In this document: piece by piece, positions 43,655-52,469 of the stretch
Layout: each line of letters begins with the position of its first letter
Position numbering within the stretch: position 1 is the stretch's first letter
Made by a program: the position numbers and the translations under genes
NCBI RefSeq assembly: GCF_000717995.1
Contig: NZ_JODM01000034.1
Location: 12,466 to 76,465, forward strand
DNA: 64,000 nucleotides
Direction of reading: 5' to 3'
From: Streptomyces violaceorubidus
GTDB taxonomy: Bacteria; Actinomycetota; Actinomycetes; Streptomycetales; Streptomycetaceae
Notes under the pieces: model-generated
The model's input: the letters and a program-made list of their open reading frames with translations, nothing else
Told to the model about the DNA's origin: nothing
Databases searched by the model: none

Positions 43655-44626
43655 ATGCCAACGAACGAACACGAACACGTGATTGAGGTCACCGACCTGC
43701 GGCGTGTGTACGGGGGCGGGTTCGAGGCCGTGCGCGGGATCGACTTCTCCGTCCGCCGCGGCGAGGTCTTCGCGCTGCTCGGCACCAACGGCGCCGGCAA
43801 GACGTCGACGGTCGAACTCCTGGAGGGGCTCGCCGCTCCGGCCGGCGGGCGGGTGCGCGTCCTCGGGCACGACCCGTACACCGAGCGGGCCGCCGTACGC
43901 CCCCGCACCGGGGTCATGCTCCAGGAGGGCGGCTTCCCCTCCGAACTGACGGTCGCCGAGACGGCCCGGATGTGGGCGGGGTGCGTGAGCGGCGCCCGGC
44001 CGCCGGCCGAGGTGCTGGCGCTGGTCGGCCTGGAGGCGAAGACCGGCACCCGCGTGAAGCAGCTGTCCGGCGGCCAGCGGCGCCGCCTGGACCTGGCGCT
44101 CGCGCTGCTCGGCGAACCCGAGGTGCTCTTCCTCGACGAGCCCAGCACCGGCCTGGACGCCGAAGGACGCCGGGACACCTGGGAGTTGGTGAGCGGACTG
44201 CGCGAGGCCGGTACGACGGTGCTGCTGACCACGCACTACCTGGAGGAGGCCGAGAACCTCGCCGACCGGCTCGCGATCATGCACGAGGGCCGGATCGCCG
44301 CCACCGGCACCCCGGCCGAGGTGACCGCCGCCCAGCCGTCCCACATCTCCTTCGAACTGCCCACCGGGTACTTCGTGGGCGACCTGCCGCCGCTGGCCGA
44401 ACTGGGCGTGAGCGACCACGACACCGACGGCCGGACGGTGAGGCTGCGCACCCGGGAACTCCAGCGCGCCGCCACCGGCCTGCTGGTGTGGGCCGGACAG
44501 GCCGGAGTGGAGCTGCGCCGCCTGGACGTGCGCTCGGCGTCCCTGGAGGAGGCCTTCCTCAGCATCGCCAGGGAGGTGTCCGCGAGGGCGGACGCCCCCA
44601 CGACGAAGAAGGAGTACGCGGCATGA
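43655..44626 (+). CDS. ABC transporter ATP-binding protein (ABC-2 type)
   Basis: A 323-aa ATPase. Walker A is LLGTNGAGKTSTVELLEGL (about residues 44-62), the Q-loop MLQEGGFP, the signature QLSGGQRRRLDLALALLG, Walker B EVLFLDEPSTGLD, and the H-loop LLTTHYLEEAENLADR. The C-terminal 90 residues are the extra domain of drug/natural-product exporters (DrrA-like). It overlaps the permease gene by ATGA and lies in an operon with a sensor kinase and response regulator, pointing to an envelope-stress or peptide/antibiotic-sensing exporter. Confidence 0.92.
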   Translation: MPTNEHEHVIEVTDLRRVYGGGFEAVRGIDFSVRRGEVFALLGTNGAGKTSTVELLEGLAAPAGGRVRVLGHDPYTERAAVRPRTGVMLQEGGFPSELTVAETARMWAGCVSGARPPAEVLALVGLEAKTGTRVKQLSGGQRRRLDLALALLGEPEVLFLDEPSTGLDAEGRRDTWELVSGLREAGTTVLLTTHYLEEAENLADRLAIMHEGRIAATGTPAEVTAAQPSHISFELPTGYFVGDLPPLAELGVSDHDTDGRTVRLRTRELQRAATGLLVWAGQAGVELRRLDVRSASLEEAFLSIAREVSARADAPTTKKEYAA

Positions 44627-45438
44627 GCCCCACCGACGCACCGGCCCGCGGAAAGCGCCCCGCCACAAGCGCCACCACCACGCCGACGGGCCGCATGACC
44701 GCCCTCGCCCGCGCCGAACTGACCCTGCTCGGGCGGAACAAGGGCACCGTCTTCGCCGCGCTGTTCGTGCCGCTCGTGCTGCCGTTCAGCGTGCGGGCGG
44801 GGGCCAAGGAGATGGACCTCGCCGGGGCCGGACTGACCACCGGCACGCTCGTGCTGCCCGCCGCGATCGGCTTCTCCCTGCTGTTCGCCGTCTACTCGGC
44901 CCTCGTCGGCGTCTTCGTCGTCCGGCGCGAGGAACTCGTCCTCAAGCGGCTGCGCACCGGCGAGCTGCGGGACGTGGAGATCCTCGGCGGGTCCGCACTG
45001 CCGGCCGTCCTCTCCGGGCTCGTGCAGTGCCTGCTGCTCGCGGTGGGCTGCGCGGCGCTGCTCGACCTGTCCGCGCCGTCGGCACCGCACCTGGCCGTCG
45101 TCGGTCTGCTGCTGGGCCTGGTCCTGTGCGCCGCCCTCGCGGCCGTCACCGCGAGCTTCACCAGGACCGGGGAGAGCGCGCAGGTCACGCCGCTGCCGTT
45201 CCTGTTCGTGTCCATGGCCGGCTCCGGTCTGTTCTTCCCGCTGGAGATGATGCCCGACCGGCTGGCCTCGGTGTGCGAGCTGCTGCCGCTGACCCCGGTC
45301 ATCACCCTGGTGCGCGGCGCCTGGACCGGCGACCTGTCGGCGTACGAGTCCCTGGGCGCCGTCCTGACGGCGGTGGCCTGGACCGTGCTCGCGGTGTTTG
45401 CTGTACGGCGGTGGTTCCGCTGGGAGCCACGGCACTGA
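44623..45438 (+). CDS. ABC-2 type permease
   Basis: A 271-aa integral membrane protein with six hydrophobic segments between residues 37 and 262 (e.g. VFAALFVPLVLPFSV, AAIGFSLLFAVYSALVGVFVV, LVLCAALAAVTASF, LGAVLTAVAWTVLAVFAV). It contains the ABC-2 stretch FLFVSMAGSGLFFPLEMMP. It forms the export channel with the preceding ATPase, to which it is translationally coupled. Its cargo is unknown. Confidence 0.88.
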   Translation: MSPTDAPARGKRPATSATTTPTGRMTALARAELTLLGRNKGTVFAALFVPLVLPFSVRAGAKEMDLAGAGLTTGTLVLPAAIGFSLLFAVYSALVGVFVVRREELVLKRLRTGELRDVEILGGSALPAVLSGLVQCLLLAVGCAALLDLSAPSAPHLAVVGLLLGLVLCAALAAVTASFTRTGESAQVTPLPFLFVSMAGSGLFFPLEMMPDRLASVCELLPLTPVITLVRGAWTGDLSAYESLGAVLTAVAWTVLAVFAVRRWFRWEPRH

Positions 45439-45467
45439 GGTACGGGGCGAGCGGGAGCGGCGGACGG

Positions 45468-46721
45468 ATGCGCAGGCCGGGCGGATGGTGGCGGCTCAAG
45501 AGCACACCGGAGAAGGTGGAGACGTACACGCGGTGGTCGTTCCACTTCTTCGGGGTGAGCGAGGCCGCCGGTATCGGGCTGGCGACCTACGGCCAGACCG
45601 GCCCACGGCTGGCGACCCTGCTCTCCCTCCTGGTCGTCGCGCATGCCGCGGCCTGCATGGCGACCGCCGCGCGGGCGCTGGACTGGACCCTCGGGCGCCG
45701 GGCGCAGCCGGTGCGGGAGCTGTGGGGCCTGGGCGCCCTCACCGCCGTCCTGGCGGCCGTCGCGATCCTCCTCGCGGAGCACGGCCCGGCGGGCGACGGC
45801 GTCGACACCGCGACCCTCAGCGTCTTCACCGGCGTACAGGTCTTCGGCGTCGGCACCATGGCACTGGGCGTGCGGCACCGGTGGCGGACGCTGGCCGCCC
45901 TGGTCGGCGGCTTCGCGGCGGGAGCCGGGGTCGTCTCCGGCGCCGCCGGGGTGCTGTGGCCCGCCGCGCTGGTCCTGGCGGGTGTACAGCTGGCCGCCGG
46001 GGCGTTCACCTCGTTCACCGCGGTGTTCTCCGTCTGGCTGCTCAAGGCGGTCTACGCGCTCGACGACGCCAAGGAGACCCGGGCCAGGCTCGCCGTCGCC
46101 GAGGAACGGCTGCGGTTCGGCCGGGACCTGCACGACGTGATGGGCCGGAACCTGGCGGTGATCGCGCTCAAGAGCGAGCTGGCCCTCCAGCTGTCCCGGC
46201 GCGGCCGGCCCGAGGCGGTGGAGCAGATGATCGAGGTGCAGCGCATCGCCCAGGAGTCGCAGCGCGAGGTCCGGGACGTCGTGCGCGGCTACCGGGAGGC
46301 CGCCCTGGAGGTGGAGCTGGCCGGTGCCCGGGGGGTGCTCGCGGCGGCGGGCATCGCCGCCAAGGTCACCGGCGGGACGACCGACCTGCCCGCGAAGGTG
46401 CAGGCGGCGCTCGGCTGGGTGGTGCGGGAGGCGACCACGAACGTCCTGCGGCACGGGGACGCGAAGAAGGTCGCCGTGACGGTACGGATGTCGAAGGGGC
46501 GGGTAGTGCTGACGGTGGAGAACGACGGCGTGGCGGAGGCGACGGGGCACGGCCCCCCGGCGGGCCCGGGCGGTTCGGGACTCGCCGGACTGCGCGAACG
46601 GCTCTCGGCGGTGGACGGGACGCTGGAGGCGGGGCCGGCCGGCAAGGGCGTCTTCCGGCTGACGGCCGAGGTGCCGCTGCCGTCCGCCCCGGCCGATGCC
46701 GCCCTGGAGGCCGCCTCGTGA
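45468..46721 (+). CDS. Sensor histidine kinase (HisKA_3 type)
   Basis: A 417-aa membrane kinase. Five or six hydrophobic segments (about residues 25-195) carry no large extracellular domain, so it is an intramembrane-sensing type like DesK/LiaS. The phosphoacceptor His is in GRDLHDVMGRNLAVIALK. The ATPase domain has VVREATTNVLRHGDAKK and GLAGLRERLSAVDGTLE. It overlaps the response regulator gene (GTGA). With the linked ABC exporter it is expected to sense membrane perturbation or the transporter state. Confidence 0.92.
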   Translation: MRRPGGWWRLKSTPEKVETYTRWSFHFFGVSEAAGIGLATYGQTGPRLATLLSLLVVAHAAACMATAARALDWTLGRRAQPVRELWGLGALTAVLAAVAILLAEHGPAGDGVDTATLSVFTGVQVFGVGTMALGVRHRWRTLAALVGGFAAGAGVVSGAAGVLWPAALVLAGVQLAAGAFTSFTAVFSVWLLKAVYALDDAKETRARLAVAEERLRFGRDLHDVMGRNLAVIALKSELALQLSRRGRPEAVEQMIEVQRIAQESQREVRDVVRGYREAALEVELAGARGVLAAAGIAAKVTGGTTDLPAKVQAALGWVVREATTNVLRHGDAKKVAVTVRMSKGRVVLTVENDGVAEATGHGPPAGPGGSGLAGLRERLSAVDGTLEAGPAGKGVFRLTAEVPLPSAPADAALEAAS

Positions 46722-47332
46722 CGACGACCGTCCGCGTCCTGCTCGCCGACGACGAGCACCTCATCCGCGGGGCACTGGCGGCCCTGCTGTCCCTGGAGGA
46801 CGACCTGCTCGTCGTCGCCGAGGCGGCCACCGGTCCCGAGGCACTGGCGATGGCGCGGGCGCACGCGCCGGACGTCGCCGTACTGGATCTCCAGATGCCC
46901 GGCGCCGACGGTGTGAAGGTCGCCACATCGCTGCGGACCGAGCTGCCCGCCTGCAAGGTGCTGATCGTGACCAGCCACGGCCGCCCCGGGCATCTGAAGC
47001 GGGCGCTCGCGGCGGGGGTGCGCGGGTTCGTCCCCAAGACGGTCAGCGCCCAGCGGCTGGCCGAACTGATCCGCACGGTGCATGCCGGAAACCGGTACGT
47101 CGACCCCGAGTTGGCCGCCGACGCGATCTCCGCCGGGGACTCGCCGCTGACCGCCCGCGAGGCCGAGGTGCTGGAGCACGCCGCCGACGGGGCGCCGGTC
47201 GCGGAGATCGCCGAGCGGGCCGCGCTCGCCGAGGGGACGGTGCGGAACTACCTGTCGTCGGCCGCGAGCAAGCTCGGCGCGGAGAACCGGCACGCGGCGG
47301 TGCGTCTCGCACGGGAGCGGGGTTGGGTATAG
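46718..47332 (+). CDS. LuxR-type response regulator
   Basis: A 204-aa NarL/DesR family regulator. The receiver domain has LLADDEHLIRGAL, the phospho-Asp in VAVLDLQMPGADGV, and FVPKT with the conserved Lys. The C-terminal LuxR helix-turn-helix is LTAREAEVLEHAADG then GTVRNYLSSAASKLGAENR. The start is GTG overlapping the kinase stop. It likely activates the operon encoding its own exporter. The next tRNA-Gly begins 45 bp downstream. Confidence 0.93.
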   Translation: MTTTVRVLLADDEHLIRGALAALLSLEDDLLVVAEAATGPEALAMARAHAPDVAVLDLQMPGADGVKVATSLRTELPACKVLIVTSHGRPGHLKRALAAGVRGFVPKTVSAQRLAELIRTVHAGNRYVDPELAADAISAGDSPLTAREAEVLEHAADGAPVAEIAERAALAEGTVRNYLSSAASKLGAENRHAAVRLARERGWV

Positions 47333-47376
47333 TGGCTGTCGCGCCACGGCGAAGTCCACGACCAAGCCCGCGCAGT

Positions 47377-47449
47377 GCGAACGTAGCTCAGTTGGTAGAG
47401 CGCAACCTTGCCAAGGTTGAGGTCGCGAGTTCGAACCTCGTCGTTCGCT
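47377..47449 (+). tRNA. tRNA-Gly (GCC), copy 2
   Basis: A 73-nt cloverleaf with anticodon loop TTGCCAA, acceptor GCGAACG/CGTTCGC and discriminator T. It is a direct repeat of the gene at 43434 on the other side of the exporter operon. Confidence 0.95.
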
Positions 47450-47456
47450 CCGTGTG

Positions 47457-47486
47457 AGAAGCCCCCGGCTCCGGCCGGGGGCTTCT
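47457..47486 (+). terminator. Terminator of tRNA-Gly copy 2
   Basis: Stem AGAAGCCCCCGGC / GCCGGGGGCTTCT with a tight loop, eight bases beyond the tRNA. It may also serve the convergent purC. Confidence 0.9.
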
Positions 47487-47507
47487 TCGTGTGCGGCGGC
47501 CCGCCCG

Positions 47508-48407
47508 CTACGACCAGCTCTGGCCGGTCAGCAGCTCGTAGGCCTCCACGTACTTGGCGCGGGTGGCGTCCACGACCTGCTGCGGCAGCGGCGGCGGGGG
47601 CTGCTCGCTCCTGCGGTCCCAGCCGGACTCGGCCGAGGTCAGCCAGTCCCGCACGAACTGCTTGTCGTACGACGGCTGGGCGCGGCCCGGCTCCCACCGG
47701 TCGGCCGGCCAGAAGCGCGAGGAGTCCGGGGTGAGGACCTCGTCGGCGAGGACCAGGTCGTCCCCGTCGAAGCCGAACTCGAACTTGGTGTCCGCGAGGA
47801 CGATGCCCCGCTCGCGCGCGATGTCCCGGGCGCGGGAGTACACGGCGAGGGTGGCCTGGCGCAGGGCGGCGGCGGTGTCCGCGCCGACCTGGCGGACGAC
47901 CTCCTCGTAGGACACGTTCTCGTCGTGCTCGCCGACCTCGGCCTTGGTGGCCGGGGTGAAGATCGGGGCGGGCAGCTCCGAGCCGTCGACGAGGCCCTCG
48001 GGCAGGGCGAGGCCGCAGACGGTGCGGGTCTCGTCGTACTCGGCCAGGCCCGAGCCGGTGAGGTAGCCGCGGGCCACGCACTCCACGGGGACCATCCGCA
48101 GCGACTTGCAGACCAGGGCGCGGCCTTCCCAGTCGGCGGGGGCGCCGGCGGGCAGCTCGGTGCTCAGGACGTGGTTGGGGGCCAGGTCGGCGAGCCGCTC
48201 GAACCACCACAGGGAGAGCTGGGTGAGGACCCGGCCCTTGTCGGGGATCTCGGTCGGCAGCACCCAGTCGTAGGCGGAGATGCGGTCACTGGCGACCATC
48301 ACGAGGTCGCCCGCCTCGTTCCGGTACAGCTCGCGCACCTTGCCGGTGTGCAGGTGCACCAGGCCCGGAACCTGGATCGGCTCGGGCTTTTCAACGAATC
48401 CGGACAC
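47508..48407 (-). CDS. purC: SAICAR synthase
   Basis: A 299-aa phosphoribosylaminoimidazole-succinocarboxamide synthase, joining aspartate to CAIR. Signatures are VHLHTGKVRELYRNEAGDLV, VASDRISAYDWVLPTEIPDKG, VPVECVARGYLTGSGL and LADTKFEFGFDGDDLVLADE. The length is typical of the longer SAICAR synthases. It is single on the minus strand, separated from purD by two unrelated genes. Confidence 0.97.
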   Translation of the reverse strand: MSGFVEKPEPIQVPGLVHLHTGKVRELYRNEAGDLVMVASDRISAYDWVLPTEIPDKGRVLTQLSLWWFERLADLAPNHVLSTELPAGAPADWEGRALVCKSLRMVPVECVARGYLTGSGLAEYDETRTVCGLALPEGLVDGSELPAPIFTPATKAEVGEHDENVSYEEVVRQVGADTAAALRQATLAVYSRARDIARERGIVLADTKFEFGFDGDDLVLADEVLTPDSSRFWPADRWEPGRAQPSYDKQFVRDWLTSAESGWDRRSEQPPPPLPQQVVDATRAKYVEAYELLTGQSWS

Positions 48408-48518
48408 GGTTCCTCCCCGTGGTTCTGTCCAATGCTCCGATTCTCCCGTATGTCGGGGGCCCGGTGGACGGCGGGGCGGGTCCCGGGGTGCGGGCCCGGG
48501 AGGGGCGGCTCCCGGGGG

Positions 48519-49988
48519 TCAGTCCCGTTTGCAGATGCGGTCCAGGAGGTTGGCCGTGGCGCGCTGGACGCGCGGGTCGACGTGGCCGGGGCGGTCCAGG
48601 GCCGGGGACCAGGCGAACGTGCCGGACGCGAAGACCCAGGCCCCCGACGGGGCCCGGTACAGCGACGTCTCCTGGTGGCGCCGGACGCCGTCCGCGTCGG
48701 TGTACGGGGAGTGGGCGAGCAGGACCCGCTCGTCGTGCTCGGGGAGGGCGGTGCGCGGAAAGTAGCGGTCGGCCTCACCCGCCACCAGGTCCTCGATGGC
48801 GTCCCCCTCGTGCGCTCCCGTGGCCTCCCAGAGCCAGTGACCGGCGTTGCGGACGATCATCGGGCGCGGTTCGGGGACGCGGCCGGCGTACTGGATGCCA
48901 AGCAGCTGCTGCTCGGGGCGGTCGACCTCCCGCCACAGCGCGGGGCGGCCGGGGCCCTTGCGCTTGCGGCAGGTCAGCAGGCGGTCGGGCGCCCCGGACG
49001 GGGAAGCCGCCAGCTCGACCTGCCAGTACATGGTGTTGGCGGAGAGGAAGACCAGGGACGTCCCCCGGTCGCGGGCGAGTTCCGCGGTGCGGCGCATGGG
49101 GGCGGACCAGTACTCGTCGTGGCCGGGGAAGACCAGGCCCCGGTAGCGGGCCGGGTCGACGCGGCCGGAGTGCAGGTCGCGGGCGTCGGCGTAGGCGACG
49201 TCGTAGCCGTAGCGCTCGGCGAAGCGGATGAAGTCGTAGGCGTGTCCGACGTGCAGCGGCAGCCCGGCGCCCGCGTAGGGGCGGTCGAAGGAGACGGTCG
49301 TCGCGGCGTCCGCCTCGCCGAGCAGCCGGCCCTCCTCGTCCCAGGCGTGGTAGAGGCTGGCACCGGTGCGGCCGTCCTCCGGGTAGAGGTTGTACGCCTG
49401 CCAGGTGACGTCCGGCAGGAGGAGGAGCAGGTCGGCGGGGTGGTCGTCGCGGACCGTGAAGGGCACGTGGGAGCGGTAGCCGTCGGCGGTGGTGAGGACG
49501 GCGACGTACGCGCCGATGCTCCAGTACGACGGGATCTGCAACCGCCAGGACAGCCACCAGTGGTGGCAGGAGACGGTGCGGTCGGCGGCGAGCGGCGGGG
49601 GCTGGACGATGCCGGACAGCCGGGGGCTGGTGGTGATCTTGGCGGCGCCGTCGCCGCCGTAGTGCCCGATCCGGTAGACGTCGACGCTGAACTCCTGCGG
49701 CGGGTCGACGGTGACGTGGAAGTCGATGGCCTCGCCGGGGGCGGCCGCTCCGGTCGCGGTGAAGCCCTTGATCTGGCGGCGGACGTCGTCCGCGGCGCGG
49801 GGGCCGCCACCGGGGTCGGTACCGGTGCCGGTGCGGTCCTGGTCCGCGTACCAGGCGAGGACCTGTCCGGTGTCGCCGAAGTACGTCTCGCCGCCGCGCA
49901 GCCAGGGGACCGGCCCCTGGCCGAAGGGGTCCGACACGGCGTGCGCGAGTGCTCCCGACTCCCAGCGGCGGATCTGCTCGGGCCCCAT
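48519..49988 (-). CDS. N,N-dimethylformamidase beta-subunit-like protein
   Basis: A 489-aa protein resembling the C-terminal part of the large subunit of N,N-dimethylformamidase. An N-terminal beta-rich domain (VYRIGHYGGDGAAKITTS) precedes an alpha/beta domain containing LLLLPDVTWQAYNLYPEDG, HDEYWSAPMRR and FLSANTMYWQ. No small subunit gene is adjacent, so true dimethylformamidase activity is uncertain. ATG 49988 has GGAGGGGA upstream. No signal peptide is seen. Actinobacteria often carry this as an orphan; its role is unknown. Confidence 0.75.
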   Translation of the reverse strand: MGPEQIRRWESGALAHAVSDPFGQGPVPWLRGGETYFGDTGQVLAWYADQDRTGTGTDPGGGPRAADDVRRQIKGFTATGAAAPGEAIDFHVTVDPPQEFSVDVYRIGHYGGDGAAKITTSPRLSGIVQPPPLAADRTVSCHHWWLSWRLQIPSYWSIGAYVAVLTTADGYRSHVPFTVRDDHPADLLLLLPDVTWQAYNLYPEDGRTGASLYHAWDEEGRLLGEADAATTVSFDRPYAGAGLPLHVGHAYDFIRFAERYGYDVAYADARDLHSGRVDPARYRGLVFPGHDEYWSAPMRRTAELARDRGTSLVFLSANTMYWQVELAASPSGAPDRLLTCRKRKGPGRPALWREVDRPEQQLLGIQYAGRVPEPRPMIVRNAGHWLWEATGAHEGDAIEDLVAGEADRYFPRTALPEHDERVLLAHSPYTDADGVRRHQETSLYRAPSGAWVFASGTFAWSPALDRPGHVDPRVQRATANLLDRICKRD

Positions 49989-50200
49989 GGGACAGTCCCC
50001 TCCCTCGTGCCCCCGTGGTCGTGCGTATGACGAACGCCTTTGCCATGTGCGCGATCGGTCCCAGCACATCACATTTCGCACGTGGGCTGTCACTGTTCGT
50101 TGCGAACTGGCCGAAAGTGGAATGGGAGGGTCCGATTCGCCGGAAGCCGGGACGCGCAGGCGGACGGTGGCAGACGGGCCGCCGGGGCGGACGAAGCGGA

Positions 50201-50250
50201 CGAGGACTGACGAGGACTGACGAGGGCTGACGGGGGCTGACGGGGGCTGA
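50201..50250. repeat. Five tandem 10-bp repeats
   Basis: Exact 10-bp units (CGAGGACTGA twice, CGAGGGCTGA, then CGGGGGCTGA twice) lie in the 283-bp gap between two minus-strand genes. One helical turn per unit puts the same bases on one DNA face. The rest of 49989-50271 shows no gene. Confidence 0.85.
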
Positions 50251-50271
50251 CGGGGTGCTCCAGGCGTGGGG

Positions 50272-52161
50272 TCAGACCAGGCGCACCGGCTTCTCCGGGC
50301 GTATGCCGAGGTCCGTCAGCCAGGCGCGCAGCGGGCCCGGGTCGCCGGTCTCCACGAGGCTGAGCACGCTGGGCGCCAGGTCCGCGGTGCGGGCGCCGTC
50401 GAAGTGGAGCGACGGCCCGTCGAGCCAGTCGAGGGCGGGGGCCGCGCCGGCGGTGTCCATCGCCGCGCAGCACACCATCGCCGTGATGTGCGCGGTGAGG
50501 ATCTCCCGCCCGGTGCGCGGTGGTTGCAGCGGCAGCAGGGGGAGCGCACGGTCGTCCCAGAGGGCGGCGTCGGGACCGGTGGCCGGCCCCGGCGCGGAGG
50601 AGGCCGCCCGGACTCCGGCGGGCCGAGCCTCGGCCTCCTCGCGGGCCAGCTGAGCACTGAGCCCGGCGGCCAGGGCGGCACCGCGGGCGGTGGTGCCGGC
50701 GAGGTCGTCCTCGTCGTCGGGGGCGGTGCCGACACCGGTGCCGTGGGCGTTGTACGGCGGATGCGCGGCGTCGGCGGGGGCGCCCGGGCCGCTCCCCGTA
50801 TCCGCCTCGGCGTGGGCGTCGGCGTGAAGGCCGACACCGGCGTCGGGGGTGGCGGTGATCGCGGCGTCCGGGGTCGTGAGGTGGTCCAGGACGCGGGCCA
50901 GGGTGGGGCCGTCCGTGCCCGGCACGGCGCCCTCGACGGCGCGGCGGACTCCCAGGGCGTCCAGCACGCGGTGCAGGCGGGCCGCGTCCGTGCGCCAGGT
51001 GCGGTCGACGACCTCCTCGGGATACTCCTCCCACCCCACCGGTGACCAGTCCGGACCGGTCTCGGCGGGACCGCCGTGGAAGAGGCGCGCGGCGAGGAGC
51101 GAGACCGCCTCGTCCATCACCCCGGGCTCCTCCAGCAGGTCGCAGGCGGGACGCTCCCCCAGCCGTGAGGCGAAGCCCTCGGCCAGGCGGTCCCGGCGCG
51201 ACAGCTCCGTGAGGGCGGCGACGACCCCGACGTCCAGCCGGGACGGCCAGCGGCCCATCCGCCAGGCGGGCAGCGCCACCCGGGTCAGCAGCCGGTCCCA
51301 GCCCGCGTAGGCGAGCCCGACCTGCTCCTGCGCGACGATCCGCAGCCCGTAGTCCACAGCCTGTGCACGCTCGGCGGCCGCTGCAGCGACCCCGCGCTCC
51401 ATCTCGGCCGCGTGCCCCCGGCAGCTGCGCAGCAGGAGCCGGGAGGCCCAGCCGAGGCCCGCGCACGCCACACGGGACAGCGGATCCCGCCGGCCCGCCG
51501 AGGCCACCGCCACGGCCGCGTCCAGGCCCCGTATGAAACGCCGGGCCGCGGCTATGTCGGGGTGCGCCGAGGGTCCCGTACCTGCGACGACCGGGGCGAG
51601 GACGGCGCGCAGCTCGCCCACCCGCATCCACCACAAGAACGGTGAGCCGATGACCAGGACGGGCGCGGCGGCGCTCCGACGGTGGGCGGGCCCGCCCAGG
51701 CCGGCCAGGTCCTCGTCGTGCTTCTCCACGGGCGGCGGCGGGCCGTGGGCCGGATGGGTGCGGTCCTCCAGCCAGCTGTCGCAGTCCGGGGTGAGCGCTA
51801 TCGCGGAGGGCGCGGGGACGTCGAGCCGGTCGGCCAGGTCACGCACCATGCGGTAGAGGTCGGGCGCCGACTCCTCGACGACCGTGACCGTGGGGGTCAC
51901 GGCGGGCCTGGAGCGGGCCACGACCAGGGCGACCCCGGCGGCGGCCAGCAGCACGAACAGCGCGAGGACGGAGACGACCCAGCGCAGGCCGTCCCAGCCC
52001 GGGCCCGTCAGGCGCCCGGTGGAGCCACCGACGAGAAGGATCACGGCGGCGGCAGCGGGCAGCAGGGCCACGCCCAGCGCGCGGCTGCGCACCCGCAGCA
52101 CCGCCAGTGCCCGGGAACGCGCGGCCTGCGCGCCCATCTCCACTCCACCGATACCGGTCAC
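50272..52161 (-). CDS. M48-like membrane protein lacking the zinc motif
   Basis: A 629-aa protein. Two N-terminal hydrophobic helices (about 27-46 and 60-82) precede a region laid out like M48 (HtpX-type) peptidases: VLVIGSPFLWWMRVGELRAVLAPVVAG. In active enzymes AVLAHELGH would stand where AVLAPVVAG is found, so the zinc ligands are missing. A long helical C-terminal part (about 230-629) includes a low-complexity His/Ala/Asp stretch. It is probably a pseudoenzyme binding partner or regulator. GTG 52161 has GAGG seven bases upstream; ATG 52137 is an alternative. Confidence 0.65.
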   Translation of the reverse strand: MTGIGGVEMGAQAARSRALAVLRVRSRALGVALLPAAAAVILLVGGSTGRLTGPGWDGLRWVVSVLALFVLLAAAGVALVVARSRPAVTPTVTVVEESAPDLYRMVRDLADRLDVPAPSAIALTPDCDSWLEDRTHPAHGPPPPVEKHDEDLAGLGGPAHRRSAAAPVLVIGSPFLWWMRVGELRAVLAPVVAGTGPSAHPDIAAARRFIRGLDAAVAVASAGRRDPLSRVACAGLGWASRLLLRSCRGHAAEMERGVAAAAAERAQAVDYGLRIVAQEQVGLAYAGWDRLLTRVALPAWRMGRWPSRLDVGVVAALTELSRRDRLAEGFASRLGERPACDLLEEPGVMDEAVSLLAARLFHGGPAETGPDWSPVGWEEYPEEVVDRTWRTDAARLHRVLDALGVRRAVEGAVPGTDGPTLARVLDHLTTPDAAITATPDAGVGLHADAHAEADTGSGPGAPADAAHPPYNAHGTGVGTAPDDEDDLAGTTARGAALAAGLSAQLAREEAEARPAGVRAASSAPGPATGPDAALWDDRALPLLPLQPPRTGREILTAHITAMVCCAAMDTAGAAPALDWLDGPSLHFDGARTADLAPSVLSLVETGDPGPLRAWLTDLGIRPEKPVRLV

Positions 52162-52469
52162 GGCCGGACCTCACCCCCTCATCGCTGCCCTGTCTGTCCT
52201 GGACGGTCCTGCTGCTCTGCTGCGCTTCGCGTCGTGCTCACCCCACCCACTGTGGCACCCGGCACTGACATCGCAATGCCGGTGGGCCAAGTGCCGGAAC
52301 GCTTGCGCGGCACCATAGTTGGGCCCCTCGCCCCCGTCAGCCGTATGGCCGATCGGTCACCCGATGGAATGGCTTTGGGGAAAGGTGGAGACGGACAGCA
52401 AAGGTCAGGCCCCGACTCCTGAGAGGGAGTCGGGGCCTGTCCGGTGCGGTGACCGGGGAGGGGCAGGGG
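52162..52469. other. Intergenic region between M48-like gene and purD
   Basis: About 308 bp with no gene. It contains the purD terminator (52406-52439) and the upstream region of the M48-like gene. Confidence 0.5.
52406..52439 (-). terminator. Terminator of purD
   Basis: A perfect 14-bp stem CAGGCCCCGACTCC / GGAGTCGGGGCCTG with a 6-nt loop, about 30 bp beyond the purD stop. Confidence 0.9.
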
